From positions 1 to 64,000 of the forward strand of contig CAIRZB010000029.1 of the NCBI GenBank assembly GCA_903882935.1: 64,000 nt of DNA, read 5' to 3'. A program made the position numbers and the translations under genes. Positions 1 through 9,161 of the stretch are shown piece by piece. A model generated the notes under the pieces. The model was not told the origin of the DNA. It ran no database searches and saw nothing but the letters and a program-made list of their open reading frames with translations. Each line of letters starts with the position of its first letter. Position 1 is the first letter of the stretch. The DNA is from an uncultured Parafilimonas sp. (GTDB taxonomy: Bacteria > Bacteroidota > Bacteroidia > Chitinophagales > Chitinophagaceae).

Positions 1-1
1 T

Positions 2-208
2 TGGGGCGGGGTAGACAAAAGTATACCCACCGAACAAATAGATGCGGTTACCAACGCCATGCAACAGCACAATAAACCGTATACAAGTGTAGTGTTCTCC
101 ATCGCAGGGCATGCGTTTAACAACGATGAACGCGCGAGCTACAATGCAGATGCCTCAACTGAGGCGTGGGCACTTACCATGTCGTTTTTCCACGATAAGT
201 TGAAATAG
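2..208 (+). CDS. Dienelactone hydrolase family protein, C-terminal fragment
   Basis: The frame is open from the window edge and ends at TAG 206-208, giving the last 68 residues of a protein that starts outside the window. The fragment holds a GHAF motif carrying the likely catalytic histidine, then an aromatic and alanine-rich helix (EAWALTMSFF). This is the usual end of the dienelactone hydrolase alpha/beta-hydrolase family, which cleaves ester or lactone bonds. A preceding WGGVDKSIPTEQID segment matches the region around the acid residue in that family. Substrate and cell location cannot be judged from the fragment. About 240 bp without a gene follow. Confidence 0.7.
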   Translation, partial: WGGVDKSIPTEQIDAVTNAMQQHNKPYTSVVFSIAGHAFNNDERASYNADASTEAWALTMSFFHDKLK

Positions 209-448
209 CGCTTTACGAGACATCTTTTTTAACAAACTGCCAAGCAACAAAAATGCTTGGCAGTTTTCTTTTGCCGTCAGCGAAAGATTCAGCCTTGCCT
301 AAATCAGCCCATATACTAACCCCTGTCATAAAACGTGGCATCATAAGTGCATTACTTTGGCTTGTTAAACCTTTTGCAAACACTTGTAACAAAAAAACGG
401 TTTGCATTCCTTAAAGGCTATTTACTACAATAACACCAATGTTACTAA

Positions 449-1786
449 ATGGCTATCACAAAAATATTAATAGGGTGGGTACTCGCCTGCGTGTTTGCCA
501 TTGACGGCTTACAAGCGCAGGATGTTGCACCCACTGGGGGCGTTAAATTTACTTTGCTGCAATGCATTGAACAGGCAAAACTGCGCAATATTTCCATCAA
601 TACATTGCGCTTAAGCCAACAGTCCGCCCAGCAAGACTTACTGGCCTCCAAGGCCTCTAAGCTGCCCAACCTTACGGGTACGGCGGGGCAATCGGCCAGC
701 AACGGCAAAAGCGTAAACTCCTTCACCGCCAACGTACAAAACCAAACCTATCTTACTGGCAGCTATGCTGTTAGTTCGTCCGTAACCCTGTACAATGGCT
801 TATATTTAAACAATGATATTAAGCAAAAAGGCCTGTTGGTGCAAAGTGCAAACCTAAATATACTGCAGGGTGAGAATGATATAACACTGCAGGTAACAGA
901 GGCGTTCCTTAGTATTCTGCTGGCAAAAGAAAACATTGTGTACTTAAAGGACCTAGTAAACACCTCAAACGCGCAGGTAAGGCAGGAGGTGTTGCTGTAT
1001 AATGCCGGCAGTATTGCCAAAAACGACCTGGTGCAAATGCAGGCCCAAAATGCCACCGATAATTATAACCTGGTTACCGAACAAAACATATACCGCCAAA
1101 ACGTACTCACCTTAAAGCAACTATTGTTAATTCCGTTTGATACTTCGTTTGATGTTTCAGCACCTGATTCAATGGATGTACAACGCATGTATCCGGCCTT
1201 GGATATAGCCGTAAATACGGCCTTGCAAAGTAGGCCTGAAGTAAAAAATAGCCAGTTAGGTTTGCAAGTGGCGCGGCTAGATCTTGAAAAAGCAAGGGCC
1301 GGCCTTCTGCCAACAGTTACGGGCAGCGGCTCGGCTTCCAGCGGGTATTCAAGCCAGTCGGGGGAATATTTCAGGCAGCTGGATAATAACTTTTTCCAGC
1401 AATTGGGTCTTAGTCTTACTGTTCCCATATTCAGCCGCCGTGTGCCAAGAACGGCGGTGGAGAAAAGCAAAATCGCCATCGCACAATCAGGTCTCACCCT
1501 ACAAAATACAAAAACCGTGTTATCGCAGCAGGTTGAACAGGCCTATATAAACGTGCAAAACGCAGAAAGCCAGTACGATGCGGCGGTGGAAACCTTAAAG
1601 GCGGCCCAGGAAGGTTACCGCATTGCCAATGAGCAACTGAAAGCCGGGGCCGTTAATACCGTGCAATTGCTACTGGAGAAAAATGTGTATCTGCAGGCGT
1701 TGCAAGCATATACACAGGCAAAATATAACACCGTGCTGTATATTAAAATTTACACTTTTTACATGGGCGACCCCGTAACACTTTAA
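449..1786 (+). CDS. TolC family outer membrane efflux protein
   Basis: A 445-residue outer membrane factor. A signal peptide (residues 1-23, ending in LQAQ) is followed by two repeats rich in Ala, Gln and Asn helices, as in TolC-type trimeric channels. C-terminal motifs such as QVEQAYINVQNAESQY and YRIANEQLKAGAVNTVQLL are typical outer-membrane-efflux-protein repeats. It should form the outer membrane channel of the exporter encoded by the next three genes. The gap to the adaptor gene is only 11 bp, so co-transcription is very likely. The exported substrate is unknown. Confidence 0.92.
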   Translation: MAITKILIGWVLACVFAIDGLQAQDVAPTGGVKFTLLQCIEQAKLRNISINTLRLSQQSAQQDLLASKASKLPNLTGTAGQSASNGKSVNSFTANVQNQTYLTGSYAVSSSVTLYNGLYLNNDIKQKGLLVQSANLNILQGENDITLQVTEAFLSILLAKENIVYLKDLVNTSNAQVRQEVLLYNAGSIAKNDLVQMQAQNATDNYNLVTEQNIYRQNVLTLKQLLLIPFDTSFDVSAPDSMDVQRMYPALDIAVNTALQSRPEVKNSQLGLQVARLDLEKARAGLLPTVTGSGSASSGYSSQSGEYFRQLDNNFFQQLGLSLTVPIFSRRVPRTAVEKSKIAIAQSGLTLQNTKTVLSQQVEQAYINVQNAESQYDAAVETLKAAQEGYRIANEQLKAGAVNTVQLLLEKNVYLQALQAYTQAKYNTVLYIKIYTFYMGDPVTL

Positions 1787-1797
1787 AATACTCTCGA

Positions 1798-3066
1798 ATG
1801 AAAAAATACAAATGGCTTATAATATTGGTGGTGGTTGCATTGGCAGGGCTGGGCATTTGGTACTGGTTTTTTTATAAAAAGGAGGTACCGGTTACCGTTG
1901 CCACCGAAAAACCATATTATGGGGATATTGCCAACACCATCACTTCCACCGGTAAGGTTGAGCCAGTTGACACGGTGGCTGTAGGTTCACAGGTGTCGGG
2001 TACCATCAAATACCTGTATGCCGATTTTAACGCAGTGGTGAAGAAAGGCCAGCTGATTGCAGAGCTTGACAAAACGTTGTTGCAAGCGCAAGTGGACCAA
2101 TACAGTGCTAACCTACAGGCTGCGAAAAACCAATTGGTATACGCTGAAAGTAACTATGTTAGGCAAAATACCCTGTACACAGCCGGCGCCATAAGCAAGG
2201 CTGACTATGAAACGGCGCTATACCAGCGCAACACAGCCCAAAACAATGTTAAAAGCATAGCAGCACAATTGGCGGGCGCACAAAAAAATCTTTCACTGGC
2301 CAGTATATACTCCCCCATAGCAGGTACGGTGTTAACGCGTAGCATAAGTGTTGGGCAAACCATTGCCTCCTCGTTCAACACGCCCACCCTTTTTACCATA
2401 GCCAACGACCTTACCAAAATGCAGGTGCAAGCGGCAGTTGATGAGGCAGATATTGGCAATGTAAAAAATGGTTTGCGGGTATCGTTTACAGTTGATGCGT
2501 TTGCCAAAGACGTATTCAGTGGAACGGTGGCGGAAGTTAGGCTGCAGCCCGCAGTTTCATCCAATGTAGTTACATATACCACCATCATCAACACCTCCAA
2601 CAACGATTTAAAGCTTAAACCGGGGATGACGGCGAACATTACCATTTATACTAAGGAAGACAGCAACGCACTGCTGCTGCCGGTGCGGGCTTTAAAGTTT
2701 ACGCCCGATGCAACTGTTTTGAAGAATTATGTGATTTTGCCAGACACATCTATCCGGACCGCCTCCTTCAATACAAAAGCGAAGACTGACACTGCAAAAG
2801 ACACTGCCACTAAAAAAACAGGCACGGTAAGGCATGGCACAACTGCCTCGGTATGGGTGAAATATGGCGATACGCTGGCGCAGAAGAAAATTAAAACGGG
2901 CATGAACGATGACACCAATGTGGAAGTATTGAGTGGGTTGACGGAATACGACGATGTAGTAACCGGTCTTGAAAATGCAACAGATGGTAAAATGGCAGAT
3001 GCCGCCGCGGTTAAAAGCCCTTTTATGCCACAAATGGGACGGGGTAAAAAACCGGCTGCAAAGTAA
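1798..3066 (+). CDS. Periplasmic adaptor subunit, MacA/HlyD type
   Basis: A 422-residue membrane fusion protein. One N-terminal transmembrane anchor (about residues 5-25) is followed by a lipoyl-like half motif (STGKVEPVDTVAVGSQVSG), a coiled-coil hairpin (about 90-150), the second lipoyl half (YSPIAGTVLTRSISVGQ) and beta-barrel domains. A Lys/Thr-rich low-complexity stretch near residues 325-355 is an unusual insertion. It should link the ABC permease in the inner membrane to the TolC channel. The stop codon directly abuts the ATG of the ATPase gene, showing a tight operon. Confidence 0.9.
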   Translation: MKKYKWLIILVVVALAGLGIWYWFFYKKEVPVTVATEKPYYGDIANTITSTGKVEPVDTVAVGSQVSGTIKYLYADFNAVVKKGQLIAELDKTLLQAQVDQYSANLQAAKNQLVYAESNYVRQNTLYTAGAISKADYETALYQRNTAQNNVKSIAAQLAGAQKNLSLASIYSPIAGTVLTRSISVGQTIASSFNTPTLFTIANDLTKMQVQAAVDEADIGNVKNGLRVSFTVDAFAKDVFSGTVAEVRLQPAVSSNVVTYTTIINTSNNDLKLKPGMTANITIYTKEDSNALLLPVRALKFTPDATVLKNYVILPDTSIRTASFNTKAKTDTAKDTATKKTGTVRHGTTASVWVKYGDTLAQKKIKTGMNDDTNVEVLSGLTEYDDVVTGLENATDGKMADAAAVKSPFMPQMGRGKKPAAK

Positions 3067-3831
3067 ATGACACCACAGATGGAAAAAAAGACACTTGAAA
3101 TAAAAGACCTGAAACGCGATTTTTTAATGGGCGAGGAAACAGTAAGTGCATTGAAAGGCATTACGTTTACGGTTTTGGCCGGCGAGTTTATGACCATTAT
3201 GGGTAGTAGCGGGTCGGGCAAAACCACGTTACTTAATATAATTGGCTGCCTTGACAAGCCGAGCAGCGGCACTTACCTGCTGGACGGGGTAGACATAGAA
3301 AAGCTATCCCGCAACGAGCTGGCAAGGCTGCGTAACCAAAAAATAGGCTTCGTTTTTCAGTCGTATAATTTGCTGCCTCGAACATCGGCTTTGGAAAACG
3401 TAGAGCTGCCGATGATGTACAACGGTGCCATTTCCAGCAAACAAAGAAAGGAGAAAGCCACCCATGCGTTGGAGCAGGTAAAACTGGCCGACAGGATGGG
3501 GCACATGCCCAACCAACTGTCGGGCGGGCAACAACAACGCGTGGCCATAGCTAGGGCATTGGTGAATGACCCCGTGATGATACTGGCCGATGAAGCTACC
3601 GGCAACTTAGACTCGCGCACCTCGTACGAGATTATGACCGTTTTTCAAGAATTGAACGACAAAGGCAAAACCATTGTGTTTGTTACCCATGAGCCTGATA
3701 TTGCCACTTTTAGCACGCGTACCATAACGTTAAGAGACGGGCGGATAATTAAAGACTTTAAGAACGATAACAAGCGATCGGCTACTGAGGTGTTGAAGGC
3801 CCTGCCTGTTAACGAAGACGATAAAATTTAA
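3067..3831 (+). CDS. ABC transporter ATP-binding protein, MacB/LolD type
   Basis: A 254-residue ATPase with Walker A GSSGSGKT (46-53), a Q-loop in FQSYNLLPR (about 97-105), the ABC signature LSGGQQQR (151-158), Walker [12 protein letters not shown] and an H-loop (FVTHEPD). This arrangement belongs to the MacB/LolD family that powers export or lipoprotein release. It is a separate polypeptide from the permease, unlike the fused E. coli MacB. The ATG directly follows the adaptor stop codon; an internal ATG at 3079 is an alternative start. A lysine- and asparagine-rich tail extends past the conserved domain. Confidence 0.92.
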   Translation: MTPQMEKKTLEIKDLKRDFLMGEETVSALKGITFTVLAGEFMTIMGSSGSGKTTLLNIIGCLDKPSSGTYLLDGVDIEKLSRNELARLRNQKIGFVFQSYNLLPRTSALENVELPMMYNGAISSKQRKEKATHALEQVKLADRMGHMPNQLSGGQQQRVAIARALVNDPVMILADEATGNLDSRTSYEIMTVFQELNDKGKTIVFVTHEPDIATFSTRTITLRDGRIIKDFKNDNKRSATEVLKALPVNEDDKI

Positions 3832-3840
3832 GCAGCAGTT

Positions 3841-5061
3841 ATGAACGTATCAAACCTTTTACGGATTGCCTTTAGGGCCTTGCAACATAACATGATGCGT
3901 GCTTTTTTAACCATGCTGGGTATAATTATAGGGGTGGGTGCCGTTATAGCCATGGTGGCCATTGGCGAAGGCAGCAAAGCCAGTATACAAGCACAAATAT
4001 CGGCCATGGGTTCTAACATGGTTACCGTGCGGCCTAATAGCAACGTGGCTGGCGGAGTGCGGCTGGATGCTACTTCCGTACAGTCTCTTTCGTTGGACGA
4101 TGTGCAGGCACTGCTAAAGCAGGGGCAATATATGAGCGCGGTATCACCAGGAGTGTCTAGTAAAGGGCAAGTAATTAACGGATCGCTTAACTGGTCTACC
4201 ACGCTGCAAGGGGTAAGTCCGGCTTTCCTCGACATTAGGGATTGGCCATTGAAAAGCGGGGTTGTATTTACCGACAAAGATGTAAGCTCGGCTGCAAAAG
4301 TTTGTTTGATAGGGCAAACCGTGGTGGATAATATTTTTATCAATGGGGAAGACCCTGTTGGCCAGGTAATACGCTTTAGCCATATACCGTTTAAAATAAT
4401 TGGGGTATTGGGGAAGAAAGGCGAAAATGCTTTTGGGCAAGACCAGGATGACGTTATTATAGCGCCCTACACCACTGTGATGAAGCGGATAATGGCGACT
4501 GTTTATTTGCAAAATATTTATGCATCCGCCCGCAATGAGACCGTTACCGACTCTGCCTCTGGTGAAATTTCCACTATTTTAAGGGCCTCGCACCGGCTAA
4601 AGCCAACTGATGCGGATGATTTTACCGTTCGCACCCAAGCCGAGCTTATCAATACTTTCAGCTCCACTAGCAAACTGCTCACCATTCTGTTAACAGCCAT
4701 TGCGGCCATTTCGCTGGTGGTCGGTGGTATTGGCATCATGAACATTATGTATGTGTCGGTTACGGAACGCACCAAGGAAATTGGGCTACGCATGGCACTT
4801 GGCGCAAGGGGCATTGATATACTGTACCAGTTTTTAATTGAAGCCATTTTAATAAGCATTACCGGTGGCGTTATCGGCGTTATTTTGGGTGTGGCTGCAT
4901 CAAGTCTTATCCGTATTTTTCTTTCTTGGCCTACGCTGGTTTCGCAATCATCCGTGGTATTGTCCTTTATGGTATGTGCGCTAACGGGTGTGTTTTTTGG
5001 TTATTATCCGGCATTGAAAGCCTCACGGCTGGATCCTATCGACGCTTTACGCTACGAATAG
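3841..5061 (+). CDS. ABC transporter permease, MacB/FtsX type
   Basis: A 406-residue permease with one N-terminal membrane helix (about 16-38), a large periplasmic MacB core domain and three C-terminal FtsX-type helices starting at about residue 280 (TILLTAIAAISLVVGGIGIMN). The motif VTERTKEIGLRMALGA is the conserved cytoplasmic coupling loop of MacB permeases. It lies 9 bp after the ATPase gene and completes the TolC-adaptor-ATPase-permease set. Family members export macrolides, peptides or siderophores; the substrate here is not evident. Confidence 0.92.
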   Translation: MNVSNLLRIAFRALQHNMMRAFLTMLGIIIGVGAVIAMVAIGEGSKASIQAQISAMGSNMVTVRPNSNVAGGVRLDATSVQSLSLDDVQALLKQGQYMSAVSPGVSSKGQVINGSLNWSTTLQGVSPAFLDIRDWPLKSGVVFTDKDVSSAAKVCLIGQTVVDNIFINGEDPVGQVIRFSHIPFKIIGVLGKKGENAFGQDQDDVIIAPYTTVMKRIMATVYLQNIYASARNETVTDSASGEISTILRASHRLKPTDADDFTVRTQAELINTFSSTSKLLTILLTAIAAISLVVGGIGIMNIMYVSVTERTKEIGLRMALGARGIDILYQFLIEAILISITGGVIGVILGVAASSLIRIFLSWPTLVSQSSVVLSFMVCALTGVFFGYYPALKASRLDPIDALRYE

Positions 5062-5161
5062 CACAGCTTGTATTTTACTCCCCATGTTTTTTCGTGCAAA
5101 ACATTCGCTAAGTCGAAAGGGGGTAAAATTTATACATGCCACATTTTAGCAAGAAGCTTAA

Positions 5162-5186
5162 AGCCCCCTTTAGGGGATGGGGCGGG
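5162..5186. repeat. Dispersed C5TTTAGG-type palindromic repeat, copy 1
   Basis: A short imperfect palindrome of the form AGCCCCCTTTAGGGGATGGG followed by GCGGG. Related copies occur at 22084-22152 (an inverted pair inside a gene), 26454-26479 and 40963-40988. This copy lies in the gap between the exporter operon and the convergent DUF2480 gene and could act as a bidirectional hairpin. No transposase is linked to it. Confidence 0.6.
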
Positions 5187-5192
5187 TTAGGG

Positions 5193-5708
5193 TTATTTCC
5201 TTTTGTAAACCGGCACATTGCTACAAGCTTCGCCGTACATAATGCTTTTTACGTGTGGCCTTAGGGTGTTGGTTATTTCCAAATACGCCGTTTCGGGTAC
5301 CTGCACATCGCCGCAGCCTTTTACAATCACCCGCTTATCGGCAAAATCCGCACCGTTTATGGCACCGATTCTCTTAATAAAAATATTGTTCACCAACGTT
5401 TTTTCATCCCCAACACTTACCTCCTTGGCTATTGGTTGCAAGTAGCTGGCTACCAGCATATATGCCCACGCGGGTATTATGGCATCTGCGCTGCAGGTTA
5501 TGCCAACGTAGGCTTCTTGGTATTCTTCCCAAGCCATATTTTGTAGTGCGGCCCTAAAATCTTTCTCCTTCAAAATCAACCCCATAAAAAGGTAGTCCTT
5601 CAGGTCAAATATTTTTATGTTGCCTTTTGGGTAGTAATCCTCAAGGTCAATGGTCATCAATCCGCTGTCCGCCACTTTGTTTACAATCATATCCTCCATA
5701 ACCAACAT
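5193..5708 (-). CDS. DUF2480 family protein
   Basis: A 171-residue cytoplasmic protein with the conserved Bacteroidota pattern of DUF2480: IVNKVADSGLMTIDLEDYYP near the N-terminus, FDLKDYLFMGLILKEKDFR, then ITCSADAIIPAWAYMLVASY, and a C-terminal KSIMYGEACSNVPVYKRK. The family is nearly confined to Bacteroidota and has no established function. An internal methionine at residue 4 could also be the start. The gene converges on the exporter operon and stands alone. Confidence 0.85.
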   Translation of the reverse strand: MLVMEDMIVNKVADSGLMTIDLEDYYPKGNIKIFDLKDYLFMGLILKEKDFRAALQNMAWEEYQEAYVGITCSADAIIPAWAYMLVASYLQPIAKEVSVGDEKTLVNNIFIKRIGAINGADFADKRVIVKGCGDVQVPETAYLEITNTLRPHVKSIMYGEACSNVPVYKRK

Positions 5709-5780
5709 TTGGCTGTAAAATTACAACATAAATTAAACCTGGTGGTTGGGTATTCCGCTTGTTCAATTTTCTACAAAAAG

Positions 5781-5857
5781 GTAGCCCCGACGGGATACTA
5801 CCTACTTCGAAAATTGGGGGTGCGCCCGCATGTTGTAATAGGCCGTTTGGGGCTATT
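5781..5857. repeat. GC-rich inverted-repeat element in the 5.7-6.1 kb gap
   Basis: The arms GTAGCCCC (5781-5788) and GGGGCTA (5849-5855) are inverted and flank a CGACGGGATACTAC core, which looks like a small REP-like element. An apparent open frame across it starts with TTG and reads as an unlikely, low-complexity protein, so it is not called as a gene. The rest of the 5709-6133 gap holds no other supported feature. Confidence 0.35.
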
Positions 5858-6133
5858 GCATCGTACCCAACAATAACTGGTTTAACTTACCGCGTGGCGA
5901 CTTTGCGCGCCCATTACTGTTTTTCACTGTGGTGGTATAACCAACATGGTGCCAACAAAACCCTAGCCAACACTCTTTTATGCCCATTTTTATAAAAACT
6001 GAAGCATTTTCCTGCATGTTTTGCTCGCAATTACCCTGTATATTTACCCAGCATTAACGTATTGAACACATGCCGGTTAATTGCCTGGTGTGGGTAAAAA
6101 GCGGCAATCAATAACAGTACACATACATACAAC

Positions 6134-8356
6134 ATGAGAAAAACAACAGCCAACTGCCTTTTACTGGCAGGTGTATTTTGCGTGCATGCTGCCACGGCAC
6201 AAAAATCCATTTCAGGGTTTACGGCGGAATCCGCCAAGCAACAAACGGCCACCGAGCAAAAATTTGATGCACAACTTAATGCCGCCAACATAGGCAGCAC
6301 CATTAAATTGCTGGCAGCCAAGCCGCACCATGTAGGCTCGCCCGGGGGTAAAGAGGTTGCAGAAGAAATACTCGCAAAATTAAAAAGCTATGGTTTTGAT
6401 GCGCATATTGAAACCTTTCAAGTATTGTTCCCCTCCCCCAAAACGCGGGTGCTGGAACTTACAGCCCCAAACATGTATAAGGCGTTATTGAAAGAACCGG
6501 CATTGAAAGAAGATGCCACCTCAGGCCAGGAAGGGCAACTGCCTACCTACAACGCCTGGAGCGCTGATGGCGATGTAACCGGCCAGTTGGTATTTGTAAA
6601 CTACGGCCTGCCCGATGATTATGAACAACTGGCAAAAATTGGTATAGATGTAAAGGGTAAAATAGTGATAGCCAAATATGGCCGCAGCTGGCGTGGCATA
6701 AAGCCAAAAGTAGCCTATGAACACGGCGCGATTGGCTGTATTATTTATTCAGACCCGGCAGATGACGGTTACACCGAAGGCGATGTGTACCCAAAAGGGG
6801 CATTTAAAAATGAATATGGGGTACAACGCGGATCGGTGATGGACATGGTAATTTACCCCGGCGACCCGTTGACACCCGGCGTGGGTGCCACTGAAAGTGC
6901 CAAACGCTTGGACAGAACAGATGCCACCACCATATTAAAAATACCCGTGCTACCGATAAGCTATCATGATGCACAACCGCTTTTGGCGGCTTTGGACGGT
7001 CAGGTGGCACCGGCTGGCTGGGCCGGTTCGTTGCCTATTACGTACCATGTTGGGCCAGGCAAAGCCATGGTGCATTTGAAATTGGAGTTTGATTGGAAAT
7101 TGGTGCCTTGCAGCGATGTTGTTGGCATGATAAAGGGGGCTGACTACCCAGACGAATGGGTAATACGCGGTAACCACCACGACGGTTGGGTTAACGGTGC
7201 GGGCGACCCTATTAGTGGGCAGGCCGCCATGTTGGAAGAAGCGAAAGCCATAGGCGTACTGGTAAAAGACGGCTGGAAACCCAAACGTACCCTTGTGTAC
7301 TGCGCATGGGATGGTGAAGAACCGGGCCTGTTGGGTTCGACAGAATGGGCAGAGCAACATGCCGATGAACTACAACAAAAATGTGTGGCCTATATAAACT
7401 CCGATGGTAATGGCCGTGGATTTTTAGGTGCCGGTGGTTCTGCGGCGTTGACTGTTTTGGTAGATGAGGTAGCCAAAGGCGTAACTGACCCGCAAACGGG
7501 TGTAAGCGTATTTACCAGGGCAAAAGCCGAGGAGGCCGTTCACGCTGGCTCAGCCAGGGCAAAAAAAGAGGCGCTTGGTAAAAGCAGGCTTGAATTGGGT
7601 GCGCTTGGCTCGGGTTCTGATTTCTCCGCTTTCCTTCAACACCTTGGCATACCCGCGTTGAATATGGGTTACGGCGGCGAAGACCCAGGCGGCGAATACC
7701 ATTCCATTTATGACTCTTATGACGATTATAGGCGTTTTAAAGATTCCGGTTTCAACTACGGCGTTGCCCTTTCGCAAACAGCGGGCCATACCGCTTTGCG
7801 CTTGGCTGGTGCCGATGTGTTGCCGTTTGAATATAAAGACCTATCCAAACAAATAAGCGGTTACGTAACCGAACTGATTGGCCTGCAAGACCAAACCCGA
7901 GAAAGTACAGAATTGGAAAACCAATTAATTAAGTCTGGCGATTACAAACTGGCCGCCGACCCGCTTAAAACATTCATCGTGCCTGCTACCAAAGAGGCCG
8001 TGCCCTACCTTGATTTTTCGCCCCTGCAAAATGCGGTGGCTGCGTTGCAGAAAAGTGCAGATTCACTATCAGCCCTGTCGGCAAAAGCCGTAAACATAGC
8101 TGGCGACCATGATGCTTTAAACAAAAAGCTGTATGCCGCAGAGCAGCAATTGTTGTTGGTAAACGGTTTGCCACGCAGGGGCTGGTACAAGCACGCTTTA
8201 TATGCCCCCGGCTTTTATACCGGCTACGGGGTAAAAACCATGCCCGGCATACGCGAAGCCATTGAGCAACGCAACTGGAAAGAAGCCCAGGAGCAAATTG
8301 TTTTACTGGCCGATACCGTTAACAAACTGGCTGTTTTTTTGGGAGCGATACAATAA
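6134..8356 (+). CDS. Secreted M28 metallopeptidase, glutamate carboxypeptidase II-like
   Basis: A 740-residue exopeptidase with a signal peptide (1-23, ending ATAQ). A PA insert domain lies between the two halves of the peptidase domain. Zinc-site motifs are visible: NHHDGWVNGAGDP (H349 and the bridging D), WDGEEPGLLGSTEW (E395 catalytic base, E396 ligand), a YINSDG ligand segment, and a final histidine in EYHSIYDSYDDY (H523). A C-terminal helical region matches the transferrin-receptor-like dimerisation domain. It should act in the periplasm or at the cell surface, trimming peptides. It is monocistronic and followed by a terminator. Confidence 0.92.
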   Translation: MRKTTANCLLLAGVFCVHAATAQKSISGFTAESAKQQTATEQKFDAQLNAANIGSTIKLLAAKPHHVGSPGGKEVAEEILAKLKSYGFDAHIETFQVLFPSPKTRVLELTAPNMYKALLKEPALKEDATSGQEGQLPTYNAWSADGDVTGQLVFVNYGLPDDYEQLAKIGIDVKGKIVIAKYGRSWRGIKPKVAYEHGAIGCIIYSDPADDGYTEGDVYPKGAFKNEYGVQRGSVMDMVIYPGDPLTPGVGATESAKRLDRTDATTILKIPVLPISYHDAQPLLAALDGQVAPAGWAGSLPITYHVGPGKAMVHLKLEFDWKLVPCSDVVGMIKGADYPDEWVIRGNHHDGWVNGAGDPISGQAAMLEEAKAIGVLVKDGWKPKRTLVYCAWDGEEPGLLGSTEWAEQHADELQQKCVAYINSDGNGRGFLGAGGSAALTVLVDEVAKGVTDPQTGVSVFTRAKAEEAVHAGSARAKKEALGKSRLELGALGSGSDFSAFLQHLGIPALNMGYGGEDPGGEYHSIYDSYDDYRRFKDSGFNYGVALSQTAGHTALRLAGADVLPFEYKDLSKQISGYVTELIGLQDQTRESTELENQLIKSGDYKLAADPLKTFIVPATKEAVPYLDFSPLQNAVAALQKSADSLSALSAKAVNIAGDHDALNKKLYAAEQQLLLVNGLPRRGWYKHALYAPGFYTGYGVKTMPGIREAIEQRNWKEAQEQIVLLADTVNKLAVFLGAIQ

Positions 8357-8376
8357 ACTGATTTATGTTTATTATA

Positions 8377-8406
8377 ACGCCCCGCCGCTTGGTGGGGCGT
8401 TTTTGT
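8377..8406 (+). terminator. Intrinsic terminator after the M28 peptidase gene
   Basis: A 10-bp GC-rich stem, ACGCCCCGCC with GGTGGGGCGT, a GCTT loop and a following run of T residues. It starts 21 bp after the stop codon. Confidence 0.85.
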
Positions 8407-8491
8407 TTTTGGGTTGTGCTGTTTATGTGAGCGGAGGTTTATTTTTTACAATTGGTGCAAGGCGGTGTGGTATTTTGATAACTTTATGGTG

Positions 8492-8602
8492 ATGGATGCG
8501 CCATTTTATGGTAAACTGAATAAAATCAAAGAAGATAATGAGGTACTAAACAAATTGGAATTCCGGGTTAAGGACAAAAAATGGGTTATATTGGTTAAAT
8601 GA
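8492..8602 (+). CDS. Possible small accessory protein
   Basis: A 36-residue lysine-rich frame starting MDAPFYGKLNKIKEDN and ending KDKKWVILVK. An in-frame ATG at 8486 is an equal start candidate. Its stop overlaps the ATG of the next gene (ATGA), which suggests coupled translation. It could be the surviving end of a larger lost gene. No family was recognised. It is AT-rich compared with the housekeeping genes nearby, as is the following locus. Confidence 0.3.
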   Translation: MDAPFYGKLNKIKEDNEVLNKLEFRVKDKKWVILVK

Positions 8603-8878
8603 TGGATTTATACACTTTTATAATGGCGTTTAGAGGCGGCACTTATATAAGCCAAGTGTACGCTGATAATGTAAAAAGCGCATGTTTTGAATGGGCTAAA
8701 CAACTTACTGTAAATGATATAAAGTACTTTGGGCCTACTGCAAAGCGGGAATTGATTAATTCTAGGGGACGAAGAGTTTTCCCCGGTACCCATTACAGGG
8801 GTAATAAATGTGTGGTGTTATTGTGTTGGACTAAGGGTTGGTTTTATCGTAGTAAATATTATAAAAACGACTTTCTGA
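8599..8878 (+). pseudogene. Frameshifted small accessory gene (YTFIM-FRGGTYISQV family)
   Basis: The frame from 8599 begins MMDLYTFIMAFRGGTYISQV, which I recognise as the start of a small protein family common in Bacteroidota accessory and immunity-type gene clusters. After about residue 56 this frame turns into an unlikely sequence. From about 8768 the next frame continues as DEEFSPVPITGVINVWC and ends IVVNIIKTTF at TGA 8876-8878, which matches the expected family C-terminus. One extra G in the GGGG run at 8765-8768 would explain the switch. The unshifted frame reads on to TAG at 8956-8958, inside a downstream repeat. It is either a recent pseudogene or a base-call error. Confidence 0.55.
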
Positions 8879-8946
8879 AAACTTGCTATTTATACCCGCT
8901 TAGGAATGCTGTTAGTAATACAAATGCTGTTACCGCTATTGTTATC

Positions 8947-9031
8947 CGTGATGCCTAGGGAGGCAGGCAACTCCTAAAGCTCAACTGGCTTGGTAATAAT
9001 TCGGGAGATACCTGACTCCGCAGGTTTGACG
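8947..9031. repeat. MITE-like element with CGTCAT-type inverted ends, copy 1
   Basis: The left end resembles CGTGATGCCTAGGGAGGCAG and the right end is its approximate reverse complement, ending TTTGACG. A longer relative with the same ends lies at 43548-43685. The last codons and the stop of the unshifted 8599 frame fall in the left end. About 85 bp long and non-coding. Confidence 0.55.
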
Positions 9032-9069
9032 AAGCTGGCCTGCTTTCTAAAACTACTACGGCTTTAATA

Positions 9070-9097
9070 AAACGGCCTGCCGATTGGCGGGCCGTTT
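9070..9097. terminator. Bidirectional hairpin between convergent genes
   Basis: A perfect 12-bp stem, AAACGGCCTGCC with GGCGGGCCGTTT, around a GATT loop. It lies 65 bp beyond the 3' end of the minus-strand oxidoreductase gene and could terminate transcription from either side. Confidence 0.7.
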
Positions 9098-9161
9098 ATG
9101 TTTCAAGCATTCCTTTCACATCCTCTAATAATTAGTAACGCAACAGCTACAAACAGTTTAG

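Noticed and set aside
5759-5995. A 78-residue open frame after the DUF2480 gene
   Set aside because: It starts with TTG, runs through a GC-rich inverted-repeat element, and reads as a mixed-composition peptide without recognisable motifs.
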